From an uncultured Lachnospiraceae bacterium (GTDB lineage: Bacteria; Bacillota; Clostridia; Lachnospirales; Lachnospiraceae), in the NCBI GenBank assembly GCA_910578555.1, contig CAJTPS010000029.1, forward strand, positions 1 to 47,145: a stretch of DNA of 47,145 bases, in the 5' to 3' direction. The notes below the pieces were generated by a model, which saw only the letters and a program-made list of their open reading frames with translations, was not told the origin of the DNA and made no database searches. Below are positions 24,136 through 32,844 of this stretch, piece after piece (position 1 is the stretch's first letter; each line of letters opens with the position of its first letter). Both the position numbers and the translations under genes were made by a program.

Positions 24136-25380
24136 ATGCAGATCGGACAGGTAATCAGACAATACCGTAAGGAAAAGGATATGACGCAGGAGGAGATGGC
24201 GAACCGGCTTGGTGTGACGGCGCCGGCGGTCAACAAGTGGGAGAAGGGAAGTTCGATGCCGGACATTACGCTTCTTGCGCCGATTGCAAGACTGCTGGGG
24301 ATTTCGCTGGATACGCTGTTGTCTTTTCGGGAAGAACTGACGTGGGAGGAAATACAGGATATCATATATACGCTGAACTCCATGTTGCGAAAGCAGTTTT
24401 TCGAGGAAGCGTTTGCGTATGCAAAAGAAAAAATAGCGCAGTACCCGAACTGCGAATCATTGATTCTGGAAGCGGCGGTGCTGCTCAATGCGGCGCGAAT
24501 GAGAGTAGAAAATGAGACGGAAAATAATGAGACGGTCATATTGGTGCCGCCTGATTCGAAGCAATCAGGGAAGAAGGCTGAATCCTGTGACAAGAAGGAA
24601 GTATACGGTGAGGAGCAGGAACATGGCATGGATGAGCAACACGGTGAAAGCAAAGCACCTGGCGTAAACAGGAAAGAGCGGACAGGGGGACAGTGTGACA
24701 CGAATGAAAGTGCGGGCAAAGACAGCACAGAAGAAGATTACGATACCGTCATCAATGGATGGCTGACCGGAGCGCTTAAGAGTGAACAGGAGCAGATTCG
24801 GACTATGGCGGCGGACGCACTGTTTGCTTTTTATCTGAGCGGCGAACAGTATGAGAAGGCGGAGGCATGTCTGGTATACTACTCTGAACAGAATCCGGAA
24901 CGGAAATTCAAGCAGGCACGAATCTACAGCAAGACAGGCAGGACAAAAGAGGCGTATCAGACATATGAGGGGCTGCTGCTTGATTTGTATCAGAAAATAG
25001 ATCTTTTATTTCATAGTATCGGAGCGCTGGCGGCACAGGATCAGAATATGGATAAAGTGCGTGCCATGGCCAGAAAGCACAGCGCGCTTGCGGAAATATT
25101 TGAGATGGGCGAATATCACAGGATATGCGGCGGGCTTGAACTGGCGGTGATGGAGAAAGACGTGGAGGCAACAATTACGATTATGCAACAGCTTCTTGCG
25201 TGTACTGATGATCTCTATCATTTCACAGAAGCGCCGCTTTATGAGCATATGACTTTTCGGGAGCTCAGGCCGGAATTTGCAGCGCAGATCCGGGAGGATT
25301 TACTGAAATCTTTTCAGGACGAAGCGACGTATGGATTCCTGCAGGGGGACAGCAGGTGGAAAGAGATTGTGGGGATCTGA
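24136..25380 (+). CDS. XRE-family regulator with TPR-like C-terminal region
   Basis: A 414-residue protein. Residues 5-60 form an XRE helix-turn-helix ('MTQEEMANRLGVTAPAVNKWEKG', 'PDITLLAPIARLLGISLDTLLSF'). The rest is helical with TPR-like spacing ('SGEQYEKAEACLVYYSEQNPERKFKQARIYSKTGRTKEAYQTYEGLL'). Residues about 135-197 are a highly charged low-complexity insertion (Glu/Lys/Gly/Asn), looking disordered. It lies upstream of the Bce-type module in the same direction, 135 bases away, and may or may not be part of its control. Such XRE-TPR proteins can act as peptide-responsive regulators; that role is only an analogy here. Confidence 0.85.
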   Translation: MQIGQVIRQYRKEKDMTQEEMANRLGVTAPAVNKWEKGSSMPDITLLAPIARLLGISLDTLLSFREELTWEEIQDIIYTLNSMLRKQFFEEAFAYAKEKIAQYPNCESLILEAAVLLNAARMRVENETENNETVILVPPDSKQSGKKAESCDKKEVYGEEQEHGMDEQHGESKAPGVNRKERTGGQCDTNESAGKDSTEEDYDTVINGWLTGALKSEQEQIRTMAADALFAFYLSGEQYEKAEACLVYYSEQNPERKFKQARIYSKTGRTKEAYQTYEGLLLDLYQKIDLLFHSIGALAAQDQNMDKVRAMARKHSALAEIFEMGEYHRICGGLELAVMEKDVEATITIMQQLLACTDDLYHFTEAPLYEHMTFRELRPEFAAQIREDLLKSFQDEATYGFLQGDSRWKEIVGI

Positions 25381-25515
25381 AGCTTCGGACGTATTTCTTG
25401 TCCCTGGACAGTGAGTCGGATGGCCAGGGAGGGGATTTCTTTGTGAAAAAGGGGCGGCAGTACAGTTTTGCCGACGACAGAGCGTTTGCTAGAGTATTCA
25501 GGTATGGAGCTGATT

Positions 25516-26187
25516 ATGAAACACAAAATACTGATTATTGAAGATGATATTACAATACAGCAGCAATTGAAGAATCTGCTGACCGGCAACGGATATGCAG
25601 CGGAGGGCGTGACGGATTTTACGTCGGTGATGGAACAGGTAAAAGCTTATGAACCGCACTTGATTCTGCTGGACATTAAGCTGCCGGGTGACGACGGCTT
25701 TGCGATCTGCTCGCAGATCCGTGCTTTTTCCGATATGCCGGTTATTTTCGTGACGAGCAGTAATACGGATATGGATGAACTGAACAGTATTATGCTGGGC
25801 GGGGACGCTTTTATCACCAAGCCTTATAACACGGCGATTCTGCTGGCGAAGATATCTGCACTTTTGCGGCGGGCATATGCGTCGGACGGGCAGGAAGTCC
25901 TTACGTGTCATGATGTCTGTCTGCATTTGGAGGGAAGCTTCGTGGAGCATGACGGTCAAAGGGCGGAACTGACCAAAAATGAGGTGAAGATACTTTATTA
26001 TCTTTTCAGCCATGCAGGAACAATCTGTTCCCGGAATGATATGATTGATTTTTTATGGGACAGCCGGCTTTATGTGGATGATAATGCCTTAAGTGTGAAT
26101 ATCACCCGGATCAGGGAGAAATTGTCCGGTATCGGGGTGACGGATTTCATTAAGACGAAGCACAGGCAGGGGTATCTGCTTTCCTGA
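25516..26187 (+). CDS. Bce-type response regulator (OmpR family)
   Basis: A 223-residue regulator: receiver domain with 'ILIIEDDITIQQQLKNLL', phospho-Asp in 'HLILLDIKLPGDDGF', 'VIFVTSSNT' and Lys of 'FITKPYN'; then a winged helix with 'LTKNEVKILYYLFSHAG' and 'VDDNALSVNITRIREKL...IKTKHRQGYLL'. The 'KxKHxxGY' ending is usual in the BceR group. ATG 25516 is preferred because GGAG stands six bases upstream; earlier in-frame ATGs at 25468 and 25504 give atypical N-termini. It partners the kinase at 26226 and probably drives the ABC genes at 27510 through the direct repeats at 27410-27427. Confidence 0.92.
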   Translation: MKHKILIIEDDITIQQQLKNLLTGNGYAAEGVTDFTSVMEQVKAYEPHLILLDIKLPGDDGFAICSQIRAFSDMPVIFVTSSNTDMDELNSIMLGGDAFITKPYNTAILLAKISALLRRAYASDGQEVLTCHDVCLHLEGSFVEHDGQRAELTKNEVKILYYLFSHAGTICSRNDMIDFLWDSRLYVDDNALSVNITRIREKLSGIGVTDFIKTKHRQGYLLS

Positions 26188-26225
26188 TAGCGGGAGAAGC
26201 GTGTATGCAGGTATGGAGGCATATT

Positions 26226-27239
26226 ATGAACGGCAAGAAGTATCTGGTGAATAAACTGCCTGTGATCTTAATCAATCTGTTGGGGATGTTGTTTCTTGCG
26301 GTTTTCCTTTTGGTAAGCGGCAGTGAAGGGCACAGCATTCTTTTCATTTTGTTTGTCTGGATTCTTGTGCTGAGCTGTGATCTGATGATAGTTTATCGCG
26401 TACGTAAAAAGTATCTGGATAAACTGCTTGCCATGACGGAGCAGTTAGAAGAGCGGTATCTGATTGCGGAGATTATGGAGAAGCCTGAGCGGGCGGATGA
26501 CGCGGTCTTTCTTGAAATTATGAAAATGGCTGAAAAATCCATGCTGGAAAAAATCATGGAAATCGAGACAGAGCGCAGAGAGTATAAAGAGTATATCGAG
26601 CAGTGGATTCATGAGGTGAAAACCCCGATTGCGGCTATGAAACTGATTAGCGAGAACAACCGCTGTGACTTTACAAGGGAATTGCTTGCGGAACTTGAGC
26701 ATGTGAATCATTACACGGAGCAGGCGCTTTATTATGCCCGCAGCGAACATACGGAGAAAGATTATATCATTCGGGAGACTGATTTAGCGAATGTGGTCCA
26801 CTGTGCGATCGCCGACAGCAAATATCTGCTGCGTCAAAATGGTGTGTCGGTTACCGTAGACGAGATGAACGGGCATGTTTACACCGACGACAAATGGCTG
26901 CGGTTTATCTTGAACCAGCTGATCGGCAATGCAGTCAAATATCGCGGAGAGCAGCCGGAGATACATTTCTATTCTGTAAAAAGTGGAGACACGGTTTCGC
27001 TTATGGTAGAGGATAATGGGATCGGCATTGCAGGAAGCGACCTGCCCCGGATTTTCGACAAGGGATTTACGGGAAGCAACGGACGGACGGTTCAAAGTTC
27101 CACCGGAATCGGGCTATATCTTTGCAGGAAGCTTTGCGGTAAGCTGGGAATCGGTCTGGAAGTAGTCTCTGAAGGAGAGGGCACGACGGTCATGCTTTCT
27201 TTTCACATCAATGATTTTGTAGCCAGGGTGCAGGGGTGA
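26226..27239 (+). CDS. Bce-type intramembrane-sensing histidine kinase
   Basis: A 337-residue kinase with two membrane spans close together near the N-terminus (about 12-31 and 37-57) and almost no external domain, the hallmark of intramembrane-sensing BceS-like kinases. The phospho-His is His129 in 'QWIHEVKTPIAAMKL'. The ATPase domain has 'LNQLIGNAVKY', 'VEDNGIGIAGSDLPRIFDKGFTG' and 'STGIGLYLCRKLC'. GGAGG stands six bases before the ATG at 26226. In this family the kinase senses flux through its ABC transporter, here the pair at 27510-30645, rather than the peptide itself. Confidence 0.92.
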   Translation: MNGKKYLVNKLPVILINLLGMLFLAVFLLVSGSEGHSILFILFVWILVLSCDLMIVYRVRKKYLDKLLAMTEQLEERYLIAEIMEKPERADDAVFLEIMKMAEKSMLEKIMEIETERREYKEYIEQWIHEVKTPIAAMKLISENNRCDFTRELLAELEHVNHYTEQALYYARSEHTEKDYIIRETDLANVVHCAIADSKYLLRQNGVSVTVDEMNGHVYTDDKWLRFILNQLIGNAVKYRGEQPEIHFYSVKSGDTVSLMVEDNGIGIAGSDLPRIFDKGFTGSNGRTVQSSTGIGLYLCRKLCGKLGIGLEVVSEGEGTTVMLSFHINDFVARVQG

Positions 27240-27274
27240 TGTCTCTGCACTTTTTTTCATGGGATTACAAGATG

Positions 27275-27398
27275 TTCCGCTTATTCGAGTTCGCGAAGCG
27301 AATCTCGCAAACGAGCTTTGCTCGTTCTGTTATGGTACAGGATATTTTCCGCATATTCGAGTTCGCGAAGCGAATCTCGTAAACGAGCTTTGCTCGTT
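27275..27398 (+). repeat. two tandem copies of a double-hairpin repeat (72-bp period)
   Basis: Each unit has TTCCGC, then the hairpin TTCGC-GAA-GCGAA, then AAACGAGC-TTT-GCTCGTT. Units begin at 27275 and 27347, exactly 72 bases apart, and differ by few bases. Both hairpins have three-base loops, and the GCGAAGC cores are at 27293-27299 and 27365-27371. They fill the gap between the kinase and ABC genes and could end kinase transcription or protect mRNA ends. Confidence 0.8.
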
Positions 27399-27409
27399 TT
27401 CTTTCACTT

Positions 27410-27443
27410 CTGTAAGAACTTTGTAAGGAAAGATGATACAAAT
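27410..27443 (+). promoter_or_regulatory. probable response-regulator box and promoter for the BceAB-like genes
   Basis: CTGTAAG (27410-27416) and TTGTAAG (27421-27427) form a direct repeat with 11-base period, the spacing expected for OmpR-family dimers. It is followed by ATGATACAAAT (27433-27443), a -10-like element. The same arrangement (CTGTCA, CTGTAA, then ATGATATAAT) occurs at 40830-40863 ahead of the second ABC module. Confidence 0.6.
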
Positions 27444-27509
27444 GCGGGAAACGGTCTGCTATCATACGAAATAGGAAACAGAGTTAACCGGCATGGAGGA
27501 TGACAAAAC

Positions 27510-28328
27510 ATGGGCATGATTTTAGAGTTAGAGCAGATTCAAAAGTATTACGGTAATGAGGGCAATATCACGAAGGCGTTAGGCGGAATCAGCTTTGCGG
27601 TGGAGGAGGGGGAGTTTCTGGGAATTATGGGCGCTTCGGGTTCCGGGAAGACAACGCTTCTAAACTGTATTTCCACGATTGATACGGTGAGTGCGGGACA
27701 CATATATATGTACGGACAGCAGATTGGATTGCCAGACGCAAAACCGGCGCAGAGAATCGATATCACGCAGATGAAGGCGAAAGAGCTTGCACGGTTTCGC
27801 AGAGAGAATCTGGGATTTGTGTTTCAGGATTTTAATCTGTTGGATACGTTGACGATTTCTGAAAATATCGCGCTTGCACTGGCAATCAACAAGGTTCCGG
27901 CGGGCGAGGTGGAAGGGCGCGTTGAGGAGATGTGTGAAAAGCTGAACATTGGCGATATCCTGCACAAATATCCGTACCAGGTTTCAGGCGGACAGAAACA
28001 GCGTTGTGCCTGCGCGCGGGCGTTAATCAATCACCCGAAGCTGCTTCTGGCGGATGAACCCACAGGGGCGCTTGACAGTCACTCTGCCAGAATGCTGCTT
28101 TCTACCATGCAGCGGATCAACGAGCAGCTGTGCGCGACGATTCTCATGGTAACCCATGACGCTTTTACTGCAAGCTATGCCTCTCGTATTTTATTCCTGA
28201 AAGATGGTGCGGTTTTTACGGAACTTCGTAAGGGGGATGACGAAAGGAGCACATTTTTCCATAAAATCTTAAATGTGCTGACGATGATTGGAGGTGGACA
28301 GAGCCATGTATGCGAAACTCGTGTTTAG
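27510..28328 (+). CDS. BceA-like ABC transporter ATP-binding protein
   Basis: A 272-residue ATPase of the MacB/BceA type: Walker A GASGSGKT (41-48), Q-loop 'FVFQDFNLLDTLTISENIALAL', signature VSGGQKQR, Walker B 'LLLADEPTGALD' and H-loop 'MVTHD'. GGAGGA stands nine bases before the ATG. An insert 'GLPDAKPAQRIDITQMKAKELARFRREN' is normal for the group. The gene overlaps the permease gene by 23 bases. With the permease it should remove cell-wall-active peptides from their lipid target, a role known for Bce-type transporters; the actual peptide is not known here. Confidence 0.93.
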   Translation: MGMILELEQIQKYYGNEGNITKALGGISFAVEEGEFLGIMGASGSGKTTLLNCISTIDTVSAGHIYMYGQQIGLPDAKPAQRIDITQMKAKELARFRRENLGFVFQDFNLLDTLTISENIALALAINKVPAGEVEGRVEEMCEKLNIGDILHKYPYQVSGGQKQRCACARALINHPKLLLADEPTGALDSHSARMLLSTMQRINEQLCATILMVTHDAFTASYASRILFLKDGAVFTELRKGDDERSTFFHKILNVLTMIGGGQSHVCETRV

Positions 28329-30645
28329 AAATGCAAAGCGGTCTGTGAAGGAATATCTGGTCTATCTTGTGACGATGACCATTTGTGTTACGCTGTTTTA
28401 TTCTTTTCTGTCTATTTCCAGCAAGTATTATCAGCCGGATATCGGGGTGGAGTATCATTTCGGGATATTGGGCGACGGCATGAAATATGCAGTCTGCGCG
28501 GTGACGCTGCTTTTATTATTTTTGATAAGTTATGTCAATCGATATATGATGCGAAGCAGACAGAAGGAATTTGCCTTGCAGGCAATTATGGGAATGGAGC
28601 AGAAGACGATCGGTATGCTTTTCCTGGCGGAGACATTTGTGATGGGGTTCATTGCCATCGGGCTGGGGATTTTTCTGGGTATGTTCGGTTCGCAGTTGAT
28701 CACTGCCATGGTATTGTCTACGTATGAGCAGGAGTTTCACATTACCTGGACACTGTTTCCGGACACGGTTCTGCTGACAGTCGGTTTTTTCGTGTTGAGC
28801 TTTATTATTGTCGGGCTGTTGAATCTGCGTACAATCAGGAAAATCAAAATTATTGACATGCTGTCTGCGGACAGGGAAAATGAGCCTTCTTTGCGCAAAA
28901 GCCGTCAGATACCGGTTACGATTATCCTGTTTGAAATCTTGACAGTATGGATGTTAGCGGGGGGAATTGAAAAGAAGTATTTTTATTTTGACAGACGGTT
29001 GCCACTTCCAGTGCATATCATGTTCTGGGGAAATATTCTGGCTCCGGCGGTGACGCTGCTGTGGTCTGCAATATGGCTTGTCAGGAAACAGGGGATAATA
29101 AGGTCGTCACGTCCGGCAAAACATATCAGTGACAAGGCCGTTTCCTCTGCAGGCACAGATGTTCAAAAAGTTGTTATGTCCGCCAATGCGGCAGAAAGCA
29201 GCCAGAGGCGCTGTATTGACAGGAAGCGGGATACACTGCTGACCGGACTTCTGGTATGTGCATTGTTTCAGACGCTGTTCGCGGCAATTGTACCTTCCAT
29301 GCAGAATAAGTATTATCTTTCGATGGGCACCGGCACTGTCAATCAATATATGATGTTTGTGCTGGGAAACCTGCTTTTCATCATCTGTGCGGTCATTTAT
29401 CTTGCAAATACCGTGCTCGTGGCATGGAAGGAGCGGTCTCCGGAGCACAGATATCACAACCAGAACTTATTTTTCTACGGGCAGATCACAACGAAGCTGT
29501 CTACCACCAATCAGACCATGACCCTGATCTGTGCAACGCTTGTCCTGGCGATCTTTCTGCTGATGGCGGCACCCGTTTTGATTGGATGGGCGTTCGGGTT
29601 TCTGGAGATACGTTCGAAGTATGATGTGCAGATTTCCACCGGGTATACCGGTGTCTATGAGGAAGCGGAACTGCCCCGCGGGGATTATGAATTTGTGACG
29701 GAGTATCTGGAAGAAAACGGAATTGAGACGGCTTACGATCTTACTTTTGATTTGTATCTGCCCAAAAGAGAAGATTTTCACAGACGGGTGAAATATGACT
29801 TTCCGGCGGTGGCGATCTCTCTGCACGATTATAATGTCATCAGAGAAATGCTGGGATATGATATGGTATCTCTTAAAGATAACGAGTTTACGACACAGTG
29901 GCAGTCGATCGCCACGGCGGATGACCGGGACAGATTTTTAAAAGAAAACGGAGAGATTGTGACAGATACGGGCAGGCTGACACTTGCCGAAAAAGACTGC
30001 TATACGGAGGAACTGGGGGAGACTCTTTATAACCGGTACACGGATGTTCTGCTGGTGTTTCCCGACAGTGTCTGCGAGAGGCTGCTTCCGGTTATGCGCA
30101 ACAGATACATCACCACAACCGACAAGATTTCTTATGTGCAGGCGTGCGGCCTGGAAGAACTTTTCCTGTCGGTATATCCGGAAAATGCGGACAGCGGAGC
30201 GGATTACTATATTAGAATGAGGACGCTGCAGGTAAACGGTACGAAGGCGGATATGTTTGTCCTGCAGGCGGTCATGCTTTACGGGGCGGTGGTGCTGATG
30301 GTGATCTGTTTTACGGTTCTTTCTTTGCAGCAGCTTCTGGATTCGGCCCATTATAAATATCGTTTTTCAGTGCTGCGTAAGCTGGGTGTGGAAGAGAAAG
30401 ACATCGGCCGTCTTGTGCTGGGGCAGCTTGGCGTTTGGTTCGGGCTGCCGGTAGGGGCAGCGGTCTGTGTTGCGGCGGTTATCGTGGCGTATTATGTGCA
30501 GTCGGTGTCGGTACAGATCACGGCATACATCGGATTTGGCGTCTTGTTTGCGCAGATGGCCCTGACGGGTGTGATTCTTTTCTTATTGCTGCTTAGCTAT
30601 TTCATCAGTACATGGATACTTTTCAAAAGTTCCGTGGAGGCGTGA
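28306..30645 (+). CDS. BceB-like ABC transporter permease (FtsX type)
   Basis: A 779-residue permease with about ten spans: one at the N-terminus, three plus two in the first half, a cluster near 330-450, and the last three near 655-770. Between the seventh and eighth spans lies a large external domain of about 200 residues (about 455-650), characteristic of BceB proteins. It starts 'MYAKLVFRNAKRSVKEYLVYLVTMTICVT', as BceB does. The ATG at 28306 is chosen because the leading TTG frame at 28288 would add an atypical six residues. It forms one transporter with the ATPase upstream and signals to the kinase at 26226. Confidence 0.92.
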   Translation: MYAKLVFRNAKRSVKEYLVYLVTMTICVTLFYSFLSISSKYYQPDIGVEYHFGILGDGMKYAVCAVTLLLLFLISYVNRYMMRSRQKEFALQAIMGMEQKTIGMLFLAETFVMGFIAIGLGIFLGMFGSQLITAMVLSTYEQEFHITWTLFPDTVLLTVGFFVLSFIIVGLLNLRTIRKIKIIDMLSADRENEPSLRKSRQIPVTIILFEILTVWMLAGGIEKKYFYFDRRLPLPVHIMFWGNILAPAVTLLWSAIWLVRKQGIIRSSRPAKHISDKAVSSAGTDVQKVVMSANAAESSQRRCIDRKRDTLLTGLLVCALFQTLFAAIVPSMQNKYYLSMGTGTVNQYMMFVLGNLLFIICAVIYLANTVLVAWKERSPEHRYHNQNLFFYGQITTKLSTTNQTMTLICATLVLAIFLLMAAPVLIGWAFGFLEIRSKYDVQISTGYTGVYEEAELPRGDYEFVTEYLEENGIETAYDLTFDLYLPKREDFHRRVKYDFPAVAISLHDYNVIREMLGYDMVSLKDNEFTTQWQSIATADDRDRFLKENGEIVTDTGRLTLAEKDCYTEELGETLYNRYTDVLLVFPDSVCERLLPVMRNRYITTTDKISYVQACGLEELFLSVYPENADSGADYYIRMRTLQVNGTKADMFVLQAVMLYGAVVLMVICFTVLSLQQLLDSAHYKYRFSVLRKLGVEEKDIGRLVLGQLGVWFGLPVGAAVCVAAVIVAYYVQSVSVQITAYIGFGVLFAQMALTGVILFLLLLSYFISTWILFKSSVEA

Positions 30646-30751
30646 CCGCAGCATTGGGCGGATGGTAAAACTGCCAGATCCGGGATCGCCGTGCTTCCGG
30701 CGTTTCCGGAACAAAATGACAGAAAACAGAAATATCTTCCGGTATCAGGGG

Positions 30752-30780
30752 TTGAACTGCTCTCGTTTGGCGCTTATGAT
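30752..30780 (+). promoter_or_regulatory. promoter of the DNA glycosylase gene
   Basis: TTGAAC (30752-30757) and TATGAT (30775-30780) are 17 bases apart, 31 bases before the start at 30812, which has its own AAAAGGAG ribosome site. Confidence 0.6.
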
Positions 30781-30811
30781 AAGAGTATGTATTATTAAAA
30801 AGGAGTTTACG

Positions 30812-31294
30812 ATGATCCAACATCCGATTGCACCCGTCTATGACGCGGAATCCAGAATTTTAATATTGGGAAGCTTTCCTTCCGTGAAGTCGCGGGAACA
30901 GCAGTTTTTCTACGGACATAAGCAGAACCGCTTCTGGAAGGTTTGTGCGCAGGTGCTTGGCTGTGCCGTGCCGGAGAGCGTAGAAGAGAAGCGGAATATG
31001 CTGCTGTCACATCACATCGCGGTCTGGGATGTGATCGCAAGCTGTGAGATTACGGGGTCTTCTGATGCAAGTATCCGGGATGTGGTGCCGAATGACCTGT
31101 CTTGTATATTGTCCCATGCGGATATCCGAACCATCTATACGAACGGTTCCAAAGCGCACCAGCTGTATCAGAAATATATTTTTCCGGTAAACGGGAGAGA
31201 GGCGTATCTGCTGCCGTCCACCAGTCCGGCCAATGCGGGGTATTCTCTTGAGAGGCTGGCGGAGGCGTGGAGGGTGATCGGAGATATTCTCTAA
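30812..31294 (+). CDS. uracil/deoxyinosine DNA glycosylase (UDG superfamily)
   Basis: A 160-residue protein of the uracil-DNA glycosylase fold. Motif 1 is 'ILILGSFPSVKSREQQFFYGHKQNRFW' (about 16-42) and motif 2 is 'LLPSTSPANAGYSLE' (about 134-148), the pattern of the family annotated as DNA-deoxyinosine glycosylase and of Mug-like enzymes. AAAAGGAG precedes the ATG at 30812; the same frame is open upstream to 30662 but without support. It would excise deaminated bases to start base-excision repair. It meets the minus-strand oxidoreductase gene tail to tail with a four-base overlap. Confidence 0.88.
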   Translation: MIQHPIAPVYDAESRILILGSFPSVKSREQQFFYGHKQNRFWKVCAQVLGCAVPESVEEKRNMLLSHHIAVWDVIASCEITGSSDASIRDVVPNDLSCILSHADIRTIYTNGSKAHQLYQKYIFPVNGREAYLLPSTSPANAGYSLERLAEAWRVIGDIL

Positions 31295-32010
31295 GCTTTC
31301 CACGGCCTGCCCTTCCCGAGCCATCCTTGCTTTGCCCAATACTTTCCGTCAAGAGATTCGGGATCATTTTTATGTAACGATTTTTGCAGCATACGACAGA
31401 TTAGGAACTTTATTCTTGTAATGGCATTGACCCGTGCGGGATTTTTGTAATTGATTCTGAAAAAAATGTCTGACAGGCGGTTCAGCTTCCGGGTCAGTTC
31501 GCGGCGCTTCCTTTCGTCAAGTTTTTCCCAGACGATGTTGCTCGTAAGCCTGCCGGTGAATACGCTGATTCGGGATATGCCCCACCATGAAAGGCTGTGT
31601 CGGATGTCCTGCGCCGCAGATTTTGCGCCTGCGCCGGCACATTGTGTGATTACAACAGCCCGTTTGCCAAACATTTCGGGTGCGGGACGGTGCGGCATCC
31701 ACAGGTAGGCAAAGTGGTCAAGAAGTGTTTTCATGGCACCGGTTGTGTGCAGCACGTAAGCGGGCGATGTCATGACGATCAGATCAGATGCTGACAGGGA
31801 AGCTGCTATTTTCTGTATGTACCCGGCGTCTTTGCAGGTATGTTCGCCTCTAAAGATGCAGCCCGTACAGCCTGTGCAAAAAGACGGGCAGTCTGCTGGC
31901 AGGTAATATTCCGTGATTTCGGCTTTTTCTCTGAAGCGTTCCAGAAATATTTCTTTCAGGCGATAGGTTACGCCGTTTTTTTCGGTTCCGTTTATGACGG
32001 TAATTTTCAT
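31291..32010 (-). CDS. flavodoxin-fold NAD(P)H-dependent oxidoreductase
   Basis: A 239-residue protein with the flavin-binding start 'MKITVINGTEKNGVTYRLKEIFLERF', a cysteine cluster 'CPSFCTGCTGCIFRGEHTC' (about 43-60) and 'SDLIVMTSPAYVLHTTGAMKTLLDHFAYLW', all typical of iron-sulfur/NAD(P)H-dependent FMN reductase-like proteins. The extended basic C-terminus with 'CRMLQKSLHKND' is seen in many clostridial members. It is co-directional with the TetR gene upstream (gap three bases), so the pair is one operon read from a strong, operator-bearing promoter. It probably reduces a quinone or nitro-type compound; the substrate is unknown. Confidence 0.85.
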   Translation of the reverse strand: MKITVINGTEKNGVTYRLKEIFLERFREKAEITEYYLPADCPSFCTGCTGCIFRGEHTCKDAGYIQKIAASLSASDLIVMTSPAYVLHTTGAMKTLLDHFAYLWMPHRPAPEMFGKRAVVITQCAGAGAKSAAQDIRHSLSWWGISRISVFTGRLTSNIVWEKLDERKRRELTRKLNRLSDIFFRINYKNPARVNAITRIKFLICRMLQKSLHKNDPESLDGKYWAKQGWLGKGRPWKA

Positions 32011-32013
32011 AAG

Positions 32014-32586
32014 TCATCCCTCCAGAATATCGTGTAAGATGGTTTCGTGGAATGCTTCCCGCTCTTTGGCAACGGTTAAATCGATTCCATAGAACTGTCT
32101 GATTATCTTGTGCCGCAGAAATGACTGCTGCATGACTGAAATCAGATAAAATGTCTTCCGGCTCAGCGTCTCAGCGTCCCAGTCCGGACGGCAGGCGGCC
32201 ATCAGCGGCAGGTAAGCCAGATACGTTCTGTGCGTGTTGTCGTCTTCTTTTGGCATACGCATATCCGAAAGGATAGAAGTTCTTGACACAGCGTAATGTT
32301 CAAACAGAAATGTGAATGTCATGCTGCCGAGATAAACAAGCTTATCAAAAGCGGTAAATTCTTCTGTCTGTTCCTGAATGATTCGAAAGGCGTCAACGAT
32401 GCCGTTTACAATACGTTCGACACACAATTCTATGAGTTTGTCTTTGCTCCCGAAGTAGTAATTGATCAACCCTAATCCCACATTTGCTTTTTGAGCTATT
32501 TCACGGACGGTAATGCTGTCCATCTGTTCGCCTTTTTCATGGATGAGGTCTATTGTTGACTGGATGATTGTTTCTTTATTGTCCAT
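32014..32586 (-). CDS. TetR-family transcriptional regulator
   Basis: A 190-residue regulator, first gene of a two-gene operon on the minus strand. The helix-turn-helix is 'ITVREIAQKANVGLGLINYYFGSKDKLIELCVERI'. The start at 32586 is chosen because AGGAGG lies just before it on that strand; the frame extends seven codons further up without a better site. It should bind TTGAAC-N3-GTTCAA sites found twice in its own promoter and so repress itself and the oxidoreductase. Confidence 0.9.
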   Translation of the reverse strand: MDNKETIIQSTIDLIHEKGEQMDSITVREIAQKANVGLGLINYYFGSKDKLIELCVERIVNGIVDAFRIIQEQTEEFTAFDKLVYLGSMTFTFLFEHYAVSRTSILSDMRMPKEDDNTHRTYLAYLPLMAACRPDWDAETLSRKTFYLISVMQQSFLRHKIIRQFYGIDLTVAKEREAFHETILHDILEG

Positions 32587-32599
32587 TTTTGACGCCTCC

Positions 32600-32648
32600 T
32601 TGAACACTGTTCAAACTATATTATATTGAACGGCGTTCAATGTGTCAA
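32600..32648 (-). promoter_or_regulatory. consensus promoter with two TetR operators
   Basis: On the minus strand, TTGACA (32648-32643) and TATAAT (32625-32620) are exactly 17 bases apart. The spacer contains the perfect palindrome TTGAAC-N3-GTTCAA (32626-32640), and a second perfect copy (32600-32614) lies near the start of transcription, 26 bases away center to center. A repressor on these sites would block polymerase binding and escape. Confidence 0.9.
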
Positions 32649-32763
32649 TACAAAAGAATTATGAAAGTGCTTTTATGATATAGGAAATTGTGACAGTGTA
32701 AACCATGCAAGGAAAATGCGGAGCATTCTCTGAATCGTCGCTGCCGAACGGCGATTTTTCATA

Positions 32764-32792
32764 TTGTCATATTTTGATTAAAGCTGTAAAAT
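32764..32792 (+). promoter_or_regulatory. promoter of the WYL-helicase gene
   Basis: TTGTCA (32764-32769) and TAAAAT (32787-32792) are 17 bases apart, 53 bases before the start at 32845. Confidence 0.6.
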
Positions 32793-32844
32793 AATAGCCA
32801 GAAACATTTATGTAATTTCACATCAGATTATTAATAAGGGGACG

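Noticed and set aside
32724..32760. Hairpin TCGCTG/CGGCGA followed by T-run, possible terminator
   Set aside because: No gene ends before it on the plus strand; the stem is imperfect. I could not assign it to a transcript.
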